Assembly: GCF_003854275.1 (NCBI RefSeq)
Contig: NZ_QTQP01000002.1
Coordinates: forward strand, 62,001-126,000
Length of the DNA: 64,000 nt
Origin: Burkholderia sp. Bp8963
GTDB taxonomy: Bacteria > Pseudomonadota > Gammaproteobacteria > Burkholderiales > Burkholderiaceae
Direction of reading: 5' to 3'
Positions within the stretch are counted from its first letter, which is position 1, and each line of letters begins with the position of its first letter. This document shows positions 16,730 to 27,075 of the stretch, one piece after another. A program made the translations under genes and the position numbers. The notes below the pieces were generated by a model, which saw only the letters and a program-made list of their open reading frames with translations, did no database searches and was not told the origin of the DNA.

Positions 16730-19700
16730 ATGCACACGGTCGTTCTCGGCTGGTTCGGCGTTTCCGCCGTCTGGTTCACCCTTCTCATCTGGCGCCTCGC
16801 GCAAGCGTTGCTGCCCGGCAGCGGCGCGCATGCCGGCCGTGGCTCGATCCGGCTATGGCTCGGCTTCGCGAGCGTGTTCGTCGCGAGCTCCACGCTGACG
16901 AGCGCGCTGTCCGGCCCCGACACGAACCTGCTCGGCCACGCGTTCGCGGCCGGCTTCGAACGCGTGCTCGGCCATATCGGCACGCCGCTCGCGATGGTCG
17001 TGCTGTTCTTCGCGGGCCTGCCGTGGCTGACCGGCGTCGGCTGGCAGCGCATCGCCGCGTGGCTCGATACGTCGCTCGGGCTCAGGATCTCGCGCGGCGA
17101 CGACGACGATGCGCGCAGCGTCGCGGACCTGCCGCGCAATGCGCTGCATCGCGACGACGAGCGCCGCGTGCGCCGCGCGGGCGATGTCCAGCCGACCACC
17201 GCACACACCGTCAATTCGATGGCGCCCCGCCAGAACGGCCGGTTTGCGCGCCCGACGCTGTGGAAACCCGATCCGCAGGCGCGTGCGAACGTGCGCGGCC
17301 AGGCCGCGCAGCGGCCGCTCGCCGAACCGGTCGCGCCCGCCGGCTGGCTGAAACCGAACGCCGCGAACCGGCCCGTGCCCACGGCCGGCAGCACGAGCGC
17401 CGTGGCTGCCGCCAACGCCGCAGCCGGTGCGGCGCGCGCCGCGGCAAGCATGGCGCCGCCGCGCCCCGATCCGGCCCCGGTCGTTTTCGAACCGGCTCGC
17501 GCGCAGCCGCAGCCGGCGGCACCGGCGCGTCCGGCGATGGCCGCGCACAAGCAGCCGGCGGCGCCGCGTGCGACCGTCACGCCCCGCTCGCCCAGCCCGG
17601 CCCCGGCGCGGCCCCTGACACGTCCGGTCGCCGGAACGGCGACACCCCCGTTGCCGCCCGCACAACCGCGGCGCCGGCCGGCCGCCGCGCCCGCGCGCGC
17701 ACCGCTCTATGCATGGGCGGAAACGCCCGCAGCCCCGATCACGCCGGCGCCGAGCGTTCACGATACGTTGCGCTCGATCGAAGCCAGCACCGCGCAATGG
17801 ACGGCGCTCGGCGGTGCGACAGCTGTCGAAGGCGCGCGCGCGGCGGCGCCGACCGACGCAGTGAGCTCGGTCGCGGCTTTCGACGATACGCACGTCGCCG
17901 TTGCGCACGATGCAGGCGTGACGCCCCTACCCGCCGTCGAACACGGACCGGATGCCAATGCGCATGCTGCGGGGGTAGCGCTCGACTCGCCGCTCGCGCC
18001 GCGCGTCGAAACACCAGTGGATCTCGCCCCTTGGGAAGACATCGCGGATATTCCGACTGCCGCCATCGATGCCACGGCTGCCAACATGGCGCCGGACGTT
18101 CCGCGTGCCGGAACTGCGGCCGTGCCAGCCACGGAAATTGATGCGTCCGCGTTTGGCGTGTCACCGAGCAAACCCGTCATGCCAGCGGCGGACGATTCGG
18201 TCCGGGCCGATCGTGCGCCGACCGCTTCCGAAAGCACTCCTTCAACGCATCACACAGATGCACCGCGGTTTGTGACGGCAGCCGATGCTGGCAATTCGGT
18301 ATTGGCCGCCGAATCTGATGATCAGCGCACCGTCACGTCGAATCCGGTCGAAGCGCGGCCCGCTTCCCCGGTGGCGACTGGCGGCAACCCGGAAAAGGCA
18401 GCGGTCGACGCACCGTCGCTCGCAATCCCGAGCGTCGCGACGGCCGCATCCGGTGCAACGGCCTTGAGCACGGCGGCGGTTGCACCAGCCACCGTTGCTG
18501 CTTCGACGCCTTCGACTCCTGCCGCGCCGCAACCAGCGCCTGCAAGTGCGACCCATGCTGCGTCCACTTTGACGCCGGCGCCGCAGATCACGCAAACGCC
18601 CGCGGCCGCAGCATCATCGACCGTCGCGACCGCGACCGCGACGCCGACGCGCGGCGACGTCACATCCGCAATCTCGAGTACGGCTCCGTTCGCTCCAACC
18701 GTGGGCACGCTGGCGCAATCTCCCCGCACCATCGCCGCGAGCGCACCGACGCCCGTCACCGGCGCCACGCAGATGCCTGCTCCAGCAACGGTCGCCGCGC
18801 CCTCACCCGCAGTGGCATCGGCCAACGCCATGCCGTTCGTGACGCCCGCGCAGCCGCCTGCCGTGCCGTCGTCGAGCAATGGTCGCGCGCTGCCTGACGC
18901 GGGGGACGGCACGACTGACGACGCAACTGCCACGTCGACGCCTGCTGCAAGCTTCGACGCGGCGAAACCTGTGACGCCGACTACCGCAGCTTCCTGGCTG
19001 ACCACACCTGGTGCGTTGACCGCAACAACCGCCGCGAACGCAGTTCCGGCGACACCGGCTGCCAGTTCGACCACGCTCGCCGCGCCGACCGCCGCAACCG
19101 CCACGCCCATCGCTTCCGCGACACCGACTACCGCAGTTCGTGACGCAGCGCTACCTGCCGCCCCGACTGCCGCCACCACTATCGCTGCAATTCCCGCAGC
19201 ACCGGCCACCGCGGCCCTCGGTGCAACGATCCCCGCCACTCCGGGCGCAACCGCCATCCTGCAAGTCGCGCCCGCTACGCAGCCTGTCGCGATGCCCGGC
19301 GCGGTCGCCCCGATCGCATCGGAAGCGCTCACCGCTACCCCGATCGCACCGACGCTCCCCGCGACTGCCATCCATGACGTAACGGCACCGGCCGCACCGG
19401 CGCCTGCGATCCCCGTTCCGGCAATCCCCACGGCATCGACCGCCGCGTTGCCCGACGTCACCGCCCAGGCGATGCCCGCCCCGGCCACGCCCGCCGCAAC
19501 AGACGCTCCGCCGCGCCCGCCGCGGCCGAACGCGTTCGAGTTCCACGCGCCCGCGTCGTTCAGTATCGAGCTGCCGTCGGTCGACCTGCTCGAACCGGCG
19601 TCCGACGACGTCGAGACGATCAGCGAAGAGCATCTCGCGCAGACTGGCCTGGTGATCGAGCAGCGCCTGCAGGAATTCAAGGTGCCGGTGACGGTCGTCG

Positions 19701-21040
19701 GCGCGTCCGCCGGCCCGGTGATCACGCGCTTCGAGATCGAGCCCGCGCTCGGCGTACGCGGCAGCCAGATCGTCGGCCTGATGAAGGATCTGTCGCGCGG
19801 CCTCGGCCTCACGTCGATCCGCGTCGTCGAGACGATTCCCGGCAAGACCTGCATGGGCCTCGAACTGCCGAACGCGAAGCGCCAGATGATCCGGCTGTCC
19901 GAAATCCTCGCGTCGCGTCAGTACCAGCACTCGGCGTCGCAGCTCACGCTCGCGATGGGCAAGGACATCACGGGCAACCCGGTCGTCACCGATCTCGCGA
20001 AGGCGCCGCACATGCTCGTCGCCGGTACCACCGGCTCGGGCAAGTCGGTTGCGATCAACGCGATGATCCTGTCGCTGCTGTACAAGGCGGCGCCCGAGGA
20101 CGTGCGCCTCATCATGATCGACCCGAAGATGCTCGAGCTGTCGGTCTATGAAGGGATCCCGCACCTGCTCGCGCCGGTCGTCACCGACATGAAGCTCGCC
20201 GCGAACGCACTCAACTGGTGCGTCGGCGAAATGGAAAAGCGCTACCGGCTGATGTCGGCCGTCGGCGTGCGTAACCTCGCGGGCTTCAACCAGAAGATCC
20301 GCGACGCCGAGGCGAAGGAAAAGAAGATCGGCAACCCGTTCTCGCTGACGCCCGAGGACCCCGAGCCGCTGTCGACGCTGCCGCTGATCGTCGTCGTGAT
20401 CGACGAGCTCGCCGACCTGATGATGGTCGCCGGCAAGAAGATCGAGGAGCTGATCGCCCGTCTCGCGCAGAAGGCGCGCGCGGCCGGCATCCACCTGATC
20501 CTCGCGACGCAGCGTCCGTCGGTCGACGTGATCACGGGCCTCATCAAGGCCAACATCCCGACGCGGGTCGCGTTCCAGGTGTCGTCGAAGATCGACTCGC
20601 GCACGATCCTCGACCAGATGGGCGCCGAGTCGCTGCTCGGCCAGGGCGACATGCTGTTCCTGCCACCGGGCACCGGCTATCCGCAGCGCGTGCACGGCGC
20701 GTTCGTCGCCGACGAGGAAGTGCACCGGATCGTCGAATACCTGAAGCAGTTCGGCGAACCGCAGTACGAGGAAGGGATTCTCGACGGCCCGGCATCGGAA
20801 GGTGCGGCGCAGGACCTGTTCGGCGACACGCCCGACGCCGAGGCCGATCCGCTGTACGACGAAGCGGTCGCATTCGTCGTGCGCACGCGACGCGCGTCGA
20901 TCTCGTCGGTACAGCGCCAGCTGCGCATCGGCTACAACCGCGCGGCCCGTCTCGTCGAGCAGATGGAAGCGGCCGGGCTCGTATCGCCAATGGGCATCAA
21001 CGGCAGCCGCGAGGTGCTGGTGCCGCCCGCCGCGGACTGA
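16730..21040 (+). CDS. ftsK: FtsK/SpoIIIE DNA translocase with giant linker
   Basis: A 1436-residue membrane-anchored DNA pump. The N-terminus has about three membrane helices (residues 4-30, 42-65 and 80-102). A low-complexity Ala/Thr/Pro linker then runs from about 115 to 935. The motor starts near [19 protein letters not shown], with Walker A GTTGSGKS at 1099-1106, the [17 protein letters not shown] loop, Walker [10 protein letters not shown] around 1225, and the [18 protein letters not shown] segment. The C-terminal gamma winged helix (about 1375-1425, [27 protein letters not shown]) is the part that reads KOPS sequences. FtsK segregates chromosome termini and activates XerCD at the septum. 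Burkholderia often carry two FtsK-like genes; which one this is cannot be decided here. Alternating codons in the linker differ from the highly biased flanks. Confidence 0.93.
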   Translation: MHTVVLGWFGVSAVWFTLLIWRLAQALLPGSGAHAGRGSIRLWLGFASVFVASSTLTSALSGPDTNLLGHAFAAGFERVLGHIGTPLAMVVLFFAGLPWLTGVGWQRIAAWLDTSLGLRISRGDDDDARSVADLPRNALHRDDERRVRRAGDVQPTTAHTVNSMAPRQNGRFARPTLWKPDPQARANVRGQAAQRPLAEPVAPAGWLKPNAANRPVPTAGSTSAVAAANAAAGAARAAASMAPPRPDPAPVVFEPARAQPQPAAPARPAMAAHKQPAAPRATVTPRSPSPAPARPLTRPVAGTATPPLPPAQPRRRPAAAPARAPLYAWAETPAAPITPAPSVHDTLRSIEASTAQWTALGGATAVEGARAAAPTDAVSSVAAFDDTHVAVAHDAGVTPLPAVEHGPDANAHAAGVALDSPLAPRVETPVDLAPWEDIADIPTAAIDATAANMAPDVPRAGTAAVPATEIDASAFGVSPSKPVMPAADDSVRADRAPTASESTPSTHHTDAPRFVTAADAGNSVLAAESDDQRTVTSNPVEARPASPVATGGNPEKAAVDAPSLAIPSVATAASGATALSTAAVAPATVAASTPSTPAAPQPAPASATHAASTLTPAPQITQTPAAAASSTVATATATPTRGDVTSAISSTAPFAPTVGTLAQSPRTIAASAPTPVTGATQMPAPATVAAPSPAVASANAMPFVTPAQPPAVPSSSNGRALPDAGDGTTDDATATSTPAASFDAAKPVTPTTAASWLTTPGALTATTAANAVPATPAASSTTLAAPTAATATPIASATPTTAVRDAALPAAPTAATTIAAIPAAPATAALGATIPATPGATAILQVAPATQPVAMPGAVAPIASEALTATPIAPTLPATAIHDVTAPAAPAPAIPVPAIPTASTAALPDVTAQAMPAPATPAATDAPPRPPRPNAFEFHAPASFSIELPSVDLLEPASDDVETISEEHLAQTGLVIEQRLQEFKVPVTVVGASAGPVITRFEIEPALGVRGSQIVGLMKDLSRGLGLTSIRVVETIPGKTCMGLELPNAKRQMIRLSEILASRQYQHSASQLTLAMGKDITGNPVVTDLAKAPHMLVAGTTGSGKSVAINAMILSLLYKAAPEDVRLIMIDPKMLELSVYEGIPHLLAPVVTDMKLAANALNWCVGEMEKRYRLMSAVGVRNLAGFNQKIRDAEAKEKKIGNPFSLTPEDPEPLSTLPLIVVVIDELADLMMVAGKKIEELIARLAQKARAAGIHLILATQRPSVDVITGLIKANIPTRVAFQVSSKIDSRTILDQMGAESLLGQGDMLFLPPGTGYPQRVHGAFVADEEVHRIVEYLKQFGEPQYEEGILDGPASEGAAQDLFGDTPDAEADPLYDEAVAFVVRTRRASISSVQRQLRIGYNRAARLVEQMEAAGLVSPMGINGSREVLVPPAAD

Positions 21041-21072
21041 CGGCGCGGCCGACGCCGCTATCCGGCACAAAC

Positions 21073-21104
21073 ACGAAGGGCGCTGCTTCTGCAGCGCCCT
21101 TCGT
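21073..21104. terminator. Strong hairpin between ftsK and the lactonase gene
   Basis: A perfect 14-bp stem (arm ACGAAGGGCGCTGC) with a 4-base TTCT loop lies 32 bases after the ftsK stop. The U-tract is weak on both strands (TTCG forward, GTTTGTG reverse). It probably ends both convergent transcripts. Confidence 0.75.
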
Positions 21105-21130
21105 TCATCGACAGCGTCAATCGTCTCCAT

Positions 21131-21187
21131 CAGCGGGCTCTTGCAGCAGGCCCCTTTTAGCGAGCCTCTTTCAGCAGCCCCTTACAG
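21131..21187. repeat. Degenerate 13-17-bp array at the lactonase 3' end
   Basis: Four imperfect units starting with CAGC or CGAGC and ending in TTG or TTAG/TTCAG/TTACAG lie side by side. The last one covers the TAA stop of the lactonase gene (21182-21184 on the complementary strand). Confidence 0.55.
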
Positions 21188-22429
21188 CGCAGGAACCAGC
21201 TTGAAGTCGACCGGCTTGCCGACCGCGACCTTCTGCGGGTTCGCGTCGAGCTTGCCGGTCTCGACGTCGCGCCTGAACACGTAGAACGTATCGCTGTCCT
21301 GGTTGCCGACGATCAGCCACTTGCCGGTCGGATCGATCAGGAACTCGCGCGGCGTCCTGCCGAGGCTCGACTGCCGGCCGACGGTCTTCAGGCGGCCGTC
21401 CGCCTGGTTCACCGCGTAGATCACGATTTCGTTCGCATCGCCGCGATTGCTCGCATAGAGGAAGCGGCCGTCCGGCGACAGGTGGATCGCCGCGCCGCCG
21501 ACCTTGCCCTTGAAGCCCGGCGCGGCCATCGGCACCGTCTCGACCGGCGTCAGCTTGCCGTCGTGATAGCCGAACACTTCGACCGACGCATTCAGCTCGC
21601 TCGTCACGTACGCATGGCGGCCGTTCGCGCCGAACACCATGTGACGCGGGCCCGAACCGGCCTTCACGGGCGTGTAGCGCGCGTCGGTCGGGCCGATCAG
21701 GCCGCGGCTGCCGTCGACCGTGTAGCGATAGCCGAAGATCTTGTCCGCGCCGAGATCCTGCACGAACAGGTAGCGGCCGTCCGGCGAGAACACCGTCGAA
21801 TGCACGTGCGCGCCGTCCTGGCGCCCCTTCACGGGCCCCGTGCCTTCGTGGTGCACGCTGAGCACGGCCTTGCCGACTTCGCCGCTGTCGCGCAGCGGAA
21901 ACACCGCGAAGCTGCCGCCCGGATTCGACGCGACCGAGTAGTTCGCGGTCACGAGGTACTTGCCGTCCGGCGACAGGCTCAGATAGCACGGATCGTTCCC
22001 TTCGGACGACACGCGGTCGAGGAACGTCAGCGCTCCCGTCTTCGCGTCGAAGCGGAACGCGCTGATGCCGCCGCGCTGGTCGGCCGGACCGTTGTCGCCG
22101 GGCAACTCGTTGACCGCATATACGGTGCGGCCGTCGCGGCTCGGCAACAGGTATGACGGATTGACGGTCTTCGCCGACGACAAGGGCGCGACGCTGCCCG
22201 TCTTCGAATCGAAGCGGTACACGTAGATTCCGTCGCTGCCGCCGTCGGTATAGGTGCCGACGAGCAGGTTGTAGACGCCGTCGGCCGGAGCCTGCGCGGA
22301 CTGTTGCGCAAATGCATGCGTCGCGGACAAGGAGAGCACGATCGCGAAACCTTTCATCCAGTGAGCGAGCCTAAGCGGAAACCCTCGAGTCGAAGCACGC
22401 GCGTCATGTGCGCGTAAGCGTTTGGGCAT
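21182..22429 (-). CDS. Secreted lactonase, seven-bladed propeller
   Basis: A 415-residue protein of the lactonase/6-phosphogluconolactonase propeller family (YbhE/Pgl type). Residues 1-41 form a long n-region and hydrophobic core ending HAFAQQ, so it is probably exported with cleavage after AFA. Propeller strands recur as LLVGTYTDGGSDGIYVYRFD, SYLLPSRDGRTVYAVNE, CYLSLSPDGKYLVTANY, STVFSPDGRYLFVQDLG, PRHMVFGANGRHAYVTSE, AAIHLSPDGRFLYASNRG and EFLIDPTGKWLIVGNQ. The ATG at 22429 follows AAGGAGGA by 4 bases, an almost ideal Shine-Dalgarno. If periplasmic, it is unlikely to serve the cytoplasmic pentose phosphate pathway; the lactone substrate is unknown. It is divergent from the GH15 gene. Confidence 0.85.
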   Translation of the reverse strand: MPKRLRAHDARASTRGFPLRLAHWMKGFAIVLSLSATHAFAQQSAQAPADGVYNLLVGTYTDGGSDGIYVYRFDSKTGSVAPLSSAKTVNPSYLLPSRDGRTVYAVNELPGDNGPADQRGGISAFRFDAKTGALTFLDRVSSEGNDPCYLSLSPDGKYLVTANYSVASNPGGSFAVFPLRDSGEVGKAVLSVHHEGTGPVKGRQDGAHVHSTVFSPDGRYLFVQDLGADKIFGYRYTVDGSRGLIGPTDARYTPVKAGSGPRHMVFGANGRHAYVTSELNASVEVFGYHDGKLTPVETVPMAAPGFKGKVGGAAIHLSPDGRFLYASNRGDANEIVIYAVNQADGRLKTVGRQSSLGRTPREFLIDPTGKWLIVGNQDSDTFYVFRRDVETGKLDANPQKVAVGKPVDFKLVPAL

Positions 22430-22589
22430 TGAATCCTCCTTGCATCGAGCCGCTTCAAGTGTTGAGATGTGGCGAAACGCCGGCCGTGAGCGTTCCGCCG
22501 CCCGGCCGAGTATACGGGCCGCCGCGCCCGGGCGTGAAGCCCGCGGCGGCGCCGTCCGCCATGTGAACTCGCAACCAGGATTGCCGCCC

Positions 22590-24419
22590 ATGCCCGCCCT
22601 GATCGAAGACTACGCCCTCGTCGGCGACGGCCATACGGCCGCGCTGATCGCGAAAGACGGCTCCGTCGACTGGCTGTGCTGGCCCCGCTTCGATTCGGGC
22701 GCCTGCTTCGCGGCGCTCGTCGGCACGCCCGAGCACGGCCGCTGGCTGCTCGCGCCGGCCGCCGACGCCGCGATCACGCACACGACGCGCCGCTATCGCG
22801 GCGACACGCTGATACTCGAAACCGATTACGAGAGCGCCGATGGCGCCGTCACGGTGGTCGACTTCATGCCGCCCGGCAACGGCTGGTCCGAACTCGTGCG
22901 GATCGTCGTCGGCCGGCACGGCACGATGAAGATGCGTATGGAGCTGGTGTTGCGCTTCGACTACGGTTTCTCGATTCCGTGGGTCACGCAGCTGTCGCGT
23001 GAGGACGGCATGAAGGCGATCGCGGGGCCCGACACCGTCGTGCTGCGCACGAGCGTGCCGCTCACCGGCAAGAACCTGCACACGCTCGCCGAATTCACGG
23101 TGAACGCCGACGAACGCGTGCCGTTTTCGCTCGGCTACGCGCAGTCGCACATGCGGCTGCCGCCGGCGCGCGATCCGCTGTCGATGCTCGCGCGCACCGA
23201 GAACTACTGGCTCGAATGGTCGGGGCGCTGCCAGGTGCAGGGCCGCTACGCGGCCGCGGTGCGCCGCTCGCTGATCACGCTGAAGGCGCTCGCATACGAG
23301 CCGACGGGCGGCATCGTCGCCGCGCCGACCACGTCGCTGCCCGAGAAGATCGGCGGCAACCGCAACTGGGACTACCGCTTCTGCTGGCTGCGCGACGCGA
23401 CGATCACGCTGCTCGCGCTGATGCGCGGCGGCTACTACGACGAGGCGCGCGCCTGGCGCGCGTGGCTCGGCCGCGTGATGGCCGGCTCGCCCGAGCAGAT
23501 CCAGATCATGTACGGCATTGCGGGCGAGCGCCGGCTGCCGGAAATGGAGCTCGACTGGCTGCCCGGATACCAGGATTCGAAACCCGTGCGGGTCGGCAAC
23601 GGCGCCGCGAACCAGCTTCAGCTCGACGTGTTCGGCGAAGTGATGGCGGCACTGCATCTCGCGCGCGTGGGCGGCCTGCAGGCCGACGACACGGTGTGGT
23701 CGGTGCAGTGCACGCTGCTCGACCATCTCGAGAAGATCTGGCGGGAGCCCGACGAAGGGATCTGGGAGACGCGCGGCGGCCGCCGCCACTTCACGTTCTC
23801 GAAGGTGATGGCGTGGGTCGCGTTCGACCGCGCGATCAAGTCCGCGGAAATGTTCCGGCTGCCCGGCGCGCTCGACCGCTGGCGCGCGCTGCGCAACGAG
23901 ATCCACGCGGATGTCTGCGCGAATGCCTGGCACGAAGGCAAGCAGGCGTTCACGCAGAGCTACGGCAGCGACGAACTCGACGCAAGCGTGCTGCTGCTGC
24001 CGCTGCTCGGCTTCCTGCCGCCGGAAGACCCGCGCGTGGCGGGCACGGTCTCCGCGATCGAGCGCGAATTGCTGCACGACGGCCTCGTGCTGCGCTACCG
24101 CACCAGCGAATACGACGACGGCCTGCCGCCCGGCGAAGGCACGTTTCTCGCATGCAGCTTCTGGCTCGTCGACAGCTACGCGCTGCTCGGCCGCATCGAC
24201 GAGGCGCACCGGCTGTTCTGCCGGCTGCTGTCGCTGTCGAACGATCTCGGGCTGCTCGCCGAGGAGTACGACCCGGTCGAGGGTCGCCTCGTCGGCAACT
24301 TCCCGCAGGCGTTCTCGCACGTCGCGCTCGTGCACACCGCGATGAACCTGATGCACCATGAGGAAGCGATGGCGCGCGCGGTCGGCCAGCCCGTGCCGGC
24401 CGTGGCCACCGGGCGATGA
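22590..24419 (+). CDS. GH15 glucoamylase/trehalase-like hydrolase
   Basis: A 609-residue glycoside hydrolase family 15 protein of the bacterial glucoamylase/trehalase-like group. The N-terminal beta-sandwich begins IEDYALVGDGHTAALIAKDGSVDWLCWPRFDSGACFAALVG. The (alpha/alpha)6 barrel carries the hallmark GGNRNWDYRFCWLRDATITL near residues 251-270, WETRGGRRHFTFSKVMAWVAFDRA near 390-413, and EEYDP near 555, which probably supplies a catalytic Glu. No signal peptide is present, so it acts in the cytoplasm on trehalose or short alpha-glucans. The ATG at 22590 (CAGGA upstream) fits the family; an upstream frame adds 56 unrelated residues. Substrate choice between trehalose and maltodextrin cannot be settled from sequence. 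Confidence 0.88.
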   Translation: MPALIEDYALVGDGHTAALIAKDGSVDWLCWPRFDSGACFAALVGTPEHGRWLLAPAADAAITHTTRRYRGDTLILETDYESADGAVTVVDFMPPGNGWSELVRIVVGRHGTMKMRMELVLRFDYGFSIPWVTQLSREDGMKAIAGPDTVVLRTSVPLTGKNLHTLAEFTVNADERVPFSLGYAQSHMRLPPARDPLSMLARTENYWLEWSGRCQVQGRYAAAVRRSLITLKALAYEPTGGIVAAPTTSLPEKIGGNRNWDYRFCWLRDATITLLALMRGGYYDEARAWRAWLGRVMAGSPEQIQIMYGIAGERRLPEMELDWLPGYQDSKPVRVGNGAANQLQLDVFGEVMAALHLARVGGLQADDTVWSVQCTLLDHLEKIWREPDEGIWETRGGRRHFTFSKVMAWVAFDRAIKSAEMFRLPGALDRWRALRNEIHADVCANAWHEGKQAFTQSYGSDELDASVLLLPLLGFLPPEDPRVAGTVSAIERELLHDGLVLRYRTSEYDDGLPPGEGTFLACSFWLVDSYALLGRIDEAHRLFCRLLSLSNDLGLLAEEYDPVEGRLVGNFPQAFSHVALVHTAMNLMHHEEAMARAVGQPVPAVATGR

Positions 24420-24485
24420 ACACAGGCGGCGGAGGCTTATTCAGAGAACGTCAAATCGTAAAAATTTCATGAAAATTCCGGGAAA

Positions 24486-24552
24486 TGTTGCATTGCAACA
24501 TGCGTCGTTGTCCGATATGATCGACGCGATTGGCCGGTCGCACTGCAACATG
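24486..24552 (+). promoter_or_regulatory. Candidate PhaR operator upstream of phaZ
   Basis: A perfect 15-bp palindrome, TGTTGCATTGCAACA, lies at 24486-24500, about 130 bases before phaZ. A second TGCAACATG half-site lies at 24544-24552, 50 bp from the first copy (24494-24502). TGC-rich dyads of this kind are the targets of PhaR, the PHB-granule repressor, in related bacteria. Its placement before a PHB depolymerase gene makes the link plausible. Confidence 0.55.
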
Positions 24553-24631
24553 ACCGGTCGCTGACCCACACGGCACGCCGCGACGCCCCCACGCCGCCCT
24601 CGCGCACCAACCCCCAGCGGGAGTAGTCTGC

Positions 24632-26101
24632 ATGCTTTACCAACTGCATGAATTCCAGCGGGCAATGCTGAGCCCGCTCACGGCCTGGGCCCAGGCCGCG
24701 TCGAAGTCGTTCGCGAACCCGTCCAGCCCGTTCTCGCTGGTTCCCGGCGCGCCCCGGATGGCCGCCGCGTACGAACTGCTGTACCGGCTCGGCAAGGACT
24801 ACGAGAAGCCCGAGTTCAACCTCCACCAGATCGTCAAGGACGGGCACAACATCCCGATCGTCGAACAGACGATCGTCGAAAAGCCGTTCTGCCGGCTGCT
24901 GCGCTTCAAGCGCTACTCGGACGACGCCGATGCCGTCACCCAGCTGAAGGACGAACCGGTCGTGCTCGTCTGCGCGCCGCTGTCGGGCCACCACTCGACG
25001 CTGTTGCGCGACACCGTGCGCACGCTGCTGCAGGATCACAAGGTCTACATCACCGACTGGATCGACGCGCGGATGGTGCCGGTCGAGACCGGCCCGTTCC
25101 ACCTGCACGACTACGTTGCGTACATCCAGGAATTCATCCGTCGCATCGGCGCGCGCAACCTGCACGTGATCTCGGTGTGCCAGCCGACGGTGCCCGTGCT
25201 CGCGGCGATCTCGCTGATGGCGAGCCGCGGCGAGGACACGCCGCTCACGATGACGATGATGGGCGGCCCGATCGACGCGCGTTGCAGCCCGACGTCGGTG
25301 AACTCGCTCGCGACCCAGCATTCGATTTCGTGGTTCGAGAACAACGTGATCCACACGGTGCCCGCGAACTATCCGGGCGAAGGCCGTCACGTGTACCCGG
25401 GTTTCCTGCAGCATGCGGGCTTCGTCGCGATGAATCCGGAGCGCCACGCGCAATCGCATTGGGACTTCTACCAGAGCCTGCTGCGCGGCGACGAAGACGA
25501 CGCGGAAGCGCACCGCAATTTCTACGACGAATACAACGCGGTGCTCGACATGGCCGCCGAGTATTACCTCGAGACGATCCGCATCGTGTTCCAGGAGTTC
25601 CGCCTTGCCGAAGGCACGTGGGAGATCGACGGCGAACTCGTGCGCCCGCAGGACATCAAGCACACCGCGCTGATGACGATCGAGGGCGAACTCGACGACA
25701 TTTCCGGCAGCGGCCAGACGCACGTCGCGCACGAGCTGTGCACGGGCATCCCGCAGGACCTGCGCCGCAGCCTGACTGCCGAGAAGTGCGGCCACTACGG
25801 GATCTTCTCGGGCCGCCGCTGGCGCACGATCATCTATCCGCAGCTGCGCGACTTCATCCGCGAGAACGCGCCGGAACCGAAGCGCGGCGACGCGAAGGAG
25901 CACGCGGACGCCCCGGCCGCCGGCACGCTCACCGCCGTGCCTGCGCAGGACAAGCCGTCCGAGCCGGCCAAGACGTCGGCTACCACGGCCGCAAAACGCG
26001 TGCGCGCGAAAGCGTCCGACGCACCGGCCCCCGCGAAAGCCCCGGCCGCGAAACGCGCCAGCACGCGCGCGAAGCCGGTCCGCACCCGCAAGGCCGCCTG
26101 A
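24632..26101 (+). CDS. phaZ: Intracellular PHB depolymerase PhaZ with basic tail
   Basis: A 489-residue intracellular poly(3-hydroxybutyrate) depolymerase, which mobilises carbon stored in granules. The catalytic core (about residues 1-415) has an alpha/beta-hydrolase fold with a Cys nucleophile in ISVCQPT at residue 183, the position reported for Cupriavidus PhaZa1. It contains CAPLSGHHSTLLRDT near 114-128 and AEKCGHYGIFSGRRWR near the catalytic His. Family members end near 415-420; here about 70 extra Lys/Ala/Pro-rich residues follow (TTAAKRVRAKASDAPAPAKA and similar), like tails that bind DNA or granules. A Shine-Dalgarno-like GCGGGAG precedes the ATG. A PhaR-like palindrome lies upstream and an intrinsic terminator downstream. 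Confidence 0.93.
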   Translation: MLYQLHEFQRAMLSPLTAWAQAASKSFANPSSPFSLVPGAPRMAAAYELLYRLGKDYEKPEFNLHQIVKDGHNIPIVEQTIVEKPFCRLLRFKRYSDDADAVTQLKDEPVVLVCAPLSGHHSTLLRDTVRTLLQDHKVYITDWIDARMVPVETGPFHLHDYVAYIQEFIRRIGARNLHVISVCQPTVPVLAAISLMASRGEDTPLTMTMMGGPIDARCSPTSVNSLATQHSISWFENNVIHTVPANYPGEGRHVYPGFLQHAGFVAMNPERHAQSHWDFYQSLLRGDEDDAEAHRNFYDEYNAVLDMAAEYYLETIRIVFQEFRLAEGTWEIDGELVRPQDIKHTALMTIEGELDDISGSGQTHVAHELCTGIPQDLRRSLTAEKCGHYGIFSGRRWRTIIYPQLRDFIRENAPEPKRGDAKEHADAPAAGTLTAVPAQDKPSEPAKTSATTAAKRVRAKASDAPAPAKAPAAKRASTRAKPVRTRKAA

Positions 26102-26128
26102 CGCGCCCGCCGCCAAAGCCCGGAAGAC

Positions 26129-26161
26129 AAACGCCGCCGTGCGCAAGCACGGCGGCGTTTC
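26129..26161. terminator. Bidirectional terminator between phaZ and tetR-type gene
   Basis: An 11-bp GC stem (CGCCGCCGTGC) with loop GCAA, flanked by AAA and TTT, lies 28 bases after phaZ and 28 bases from the end of the convergent TetR gene. It can serve both. Confidence 0.9.
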
Positions 26162-26188
26162 TTCATCCGGCGGCCGCCAACCCGCGTT

Positions 26189-26821
26189 TCAGCGCCGCAG
26201 CAGATAGGCGAGCAGCACCTCGGTGTTCATCCTGACCATTTCCGCGCGCTCCTCCGGCACCGTGAAGTCGCGCCCGAGCGTCGCCGCGAGCGTGAAGCGA
26301 TTCGACACGATGTAATAGCCGAGCCCCGACAGCGTCACGTAGAACCGCAGCGGATCGACGTCGCTGCGGAACAGCCCGGCCTTCTGGCCGCGCGTGAGCA
26401 CGTTCGCGAGCATCGCGACGATCGGCGACATCATCTCGCGAATCCGCGTCGACTTGTGCAGGTAGCGCGCCTCGTGCAGGTTCTCGTTGTTGATGAGCCG
26501 CAGCAACTCGGGATGGTCCCGGTAGTAGTCCCACACGAAATGCGCGAGCCGCGTGACGGCTTCGACGGGCGCGACGCCATCGAGGTCGAGCACCCGTTCC
26601 GCCTCGGTCAGCGCGGAAAACGCGTGTTCGAGCACGGCGGTGAACAGCTGCTCCTTGCTGCCAAAGTAGTAATAGAGCATGCGCTCGTTGGTTTCCGCCC
26701 GTCGCGCAATCTGGTCGACGCGTGCGCCGAACAGGCCGCCACTCGCGAATTCTTCGGCCGCCGCCATCAGGATGCGGCGGCGGGTGCCTTCAGGATCTCT
26801 TTTGATTTTTGGCTGATTCAT
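26189..26821 (-). CDS. TetR-family transcriptional regulator
   Basis: A 210-residue regulator. The N-terminal helix-turn-helix spans about residues 14-60: TRRRILMAAAEEFASGGLFGARVDQIARRA, then NERMLYYYFGSKEQLF, the TetR signature. The C-terminal ligand domain is helical, with YRDHPELLRLINNENLHEARYL near 100-120. It is divergent from rnfB with about 250 bases between, and convergent with phaZ. The ligand is unknown and there is no clear operator palindrome in the gap, so the target could be elsewhere. Confidence 0.85.
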   Translation of the reverse strand: MNQPKIKRDPEGTRRRILMAAAEEFASGGLFGARVDQIARRAETNERMLYYYFGSKEQLFTAVLEHAFSALTEAERVLDLDGVAPVEAVTRLAHFVWDYYRDHPELLRLINNENLHEARYLHKSTRIREMMSPIVAMLANVLTRGQKAGLFRSDVDPLRFYVTLSGLGYYIVSNRFTLAATLGRDFTVPEERAEMVRMNTEVLLAYLLRR

Positions 26822-27075
26822 GGTGGCGTTTTGCTATGTGAGCCGCGTGATCCGGACCGGCCGCCCCACCTCGTCGGCGCCGGCGACCCTGGAACGGGCG
26901 CGCCGCGTGCGGCCGCCCTCCTGCTGCGCCCCTGCAAAAAAGCGCTTCGATTATGCGCATAGACGGCGGCAAGCGCAATGCGGGAAATCGGCGATAATCC
27001 GGATTTGGCAAACCTTTCCGGCCGCGCCCCGTGCGCGGCTGCGAGACATTCGGCGCATGGGCGCCCGTTGTCACC

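Noticed and set aside
18322-19854. A 510-codon open frame on the minus strand
   Set aside because: It is the antisense of the FtsK linker; its Val/Ala/Gly-rich product has no domain and arises from the low-complexity codons.
21182-22429. Lactonase as cytoplasmic 6-phosphogluconolactonase
   Set aside because: An apparent signal peptide argues for export, so the pentose phosphate role was not assigned.
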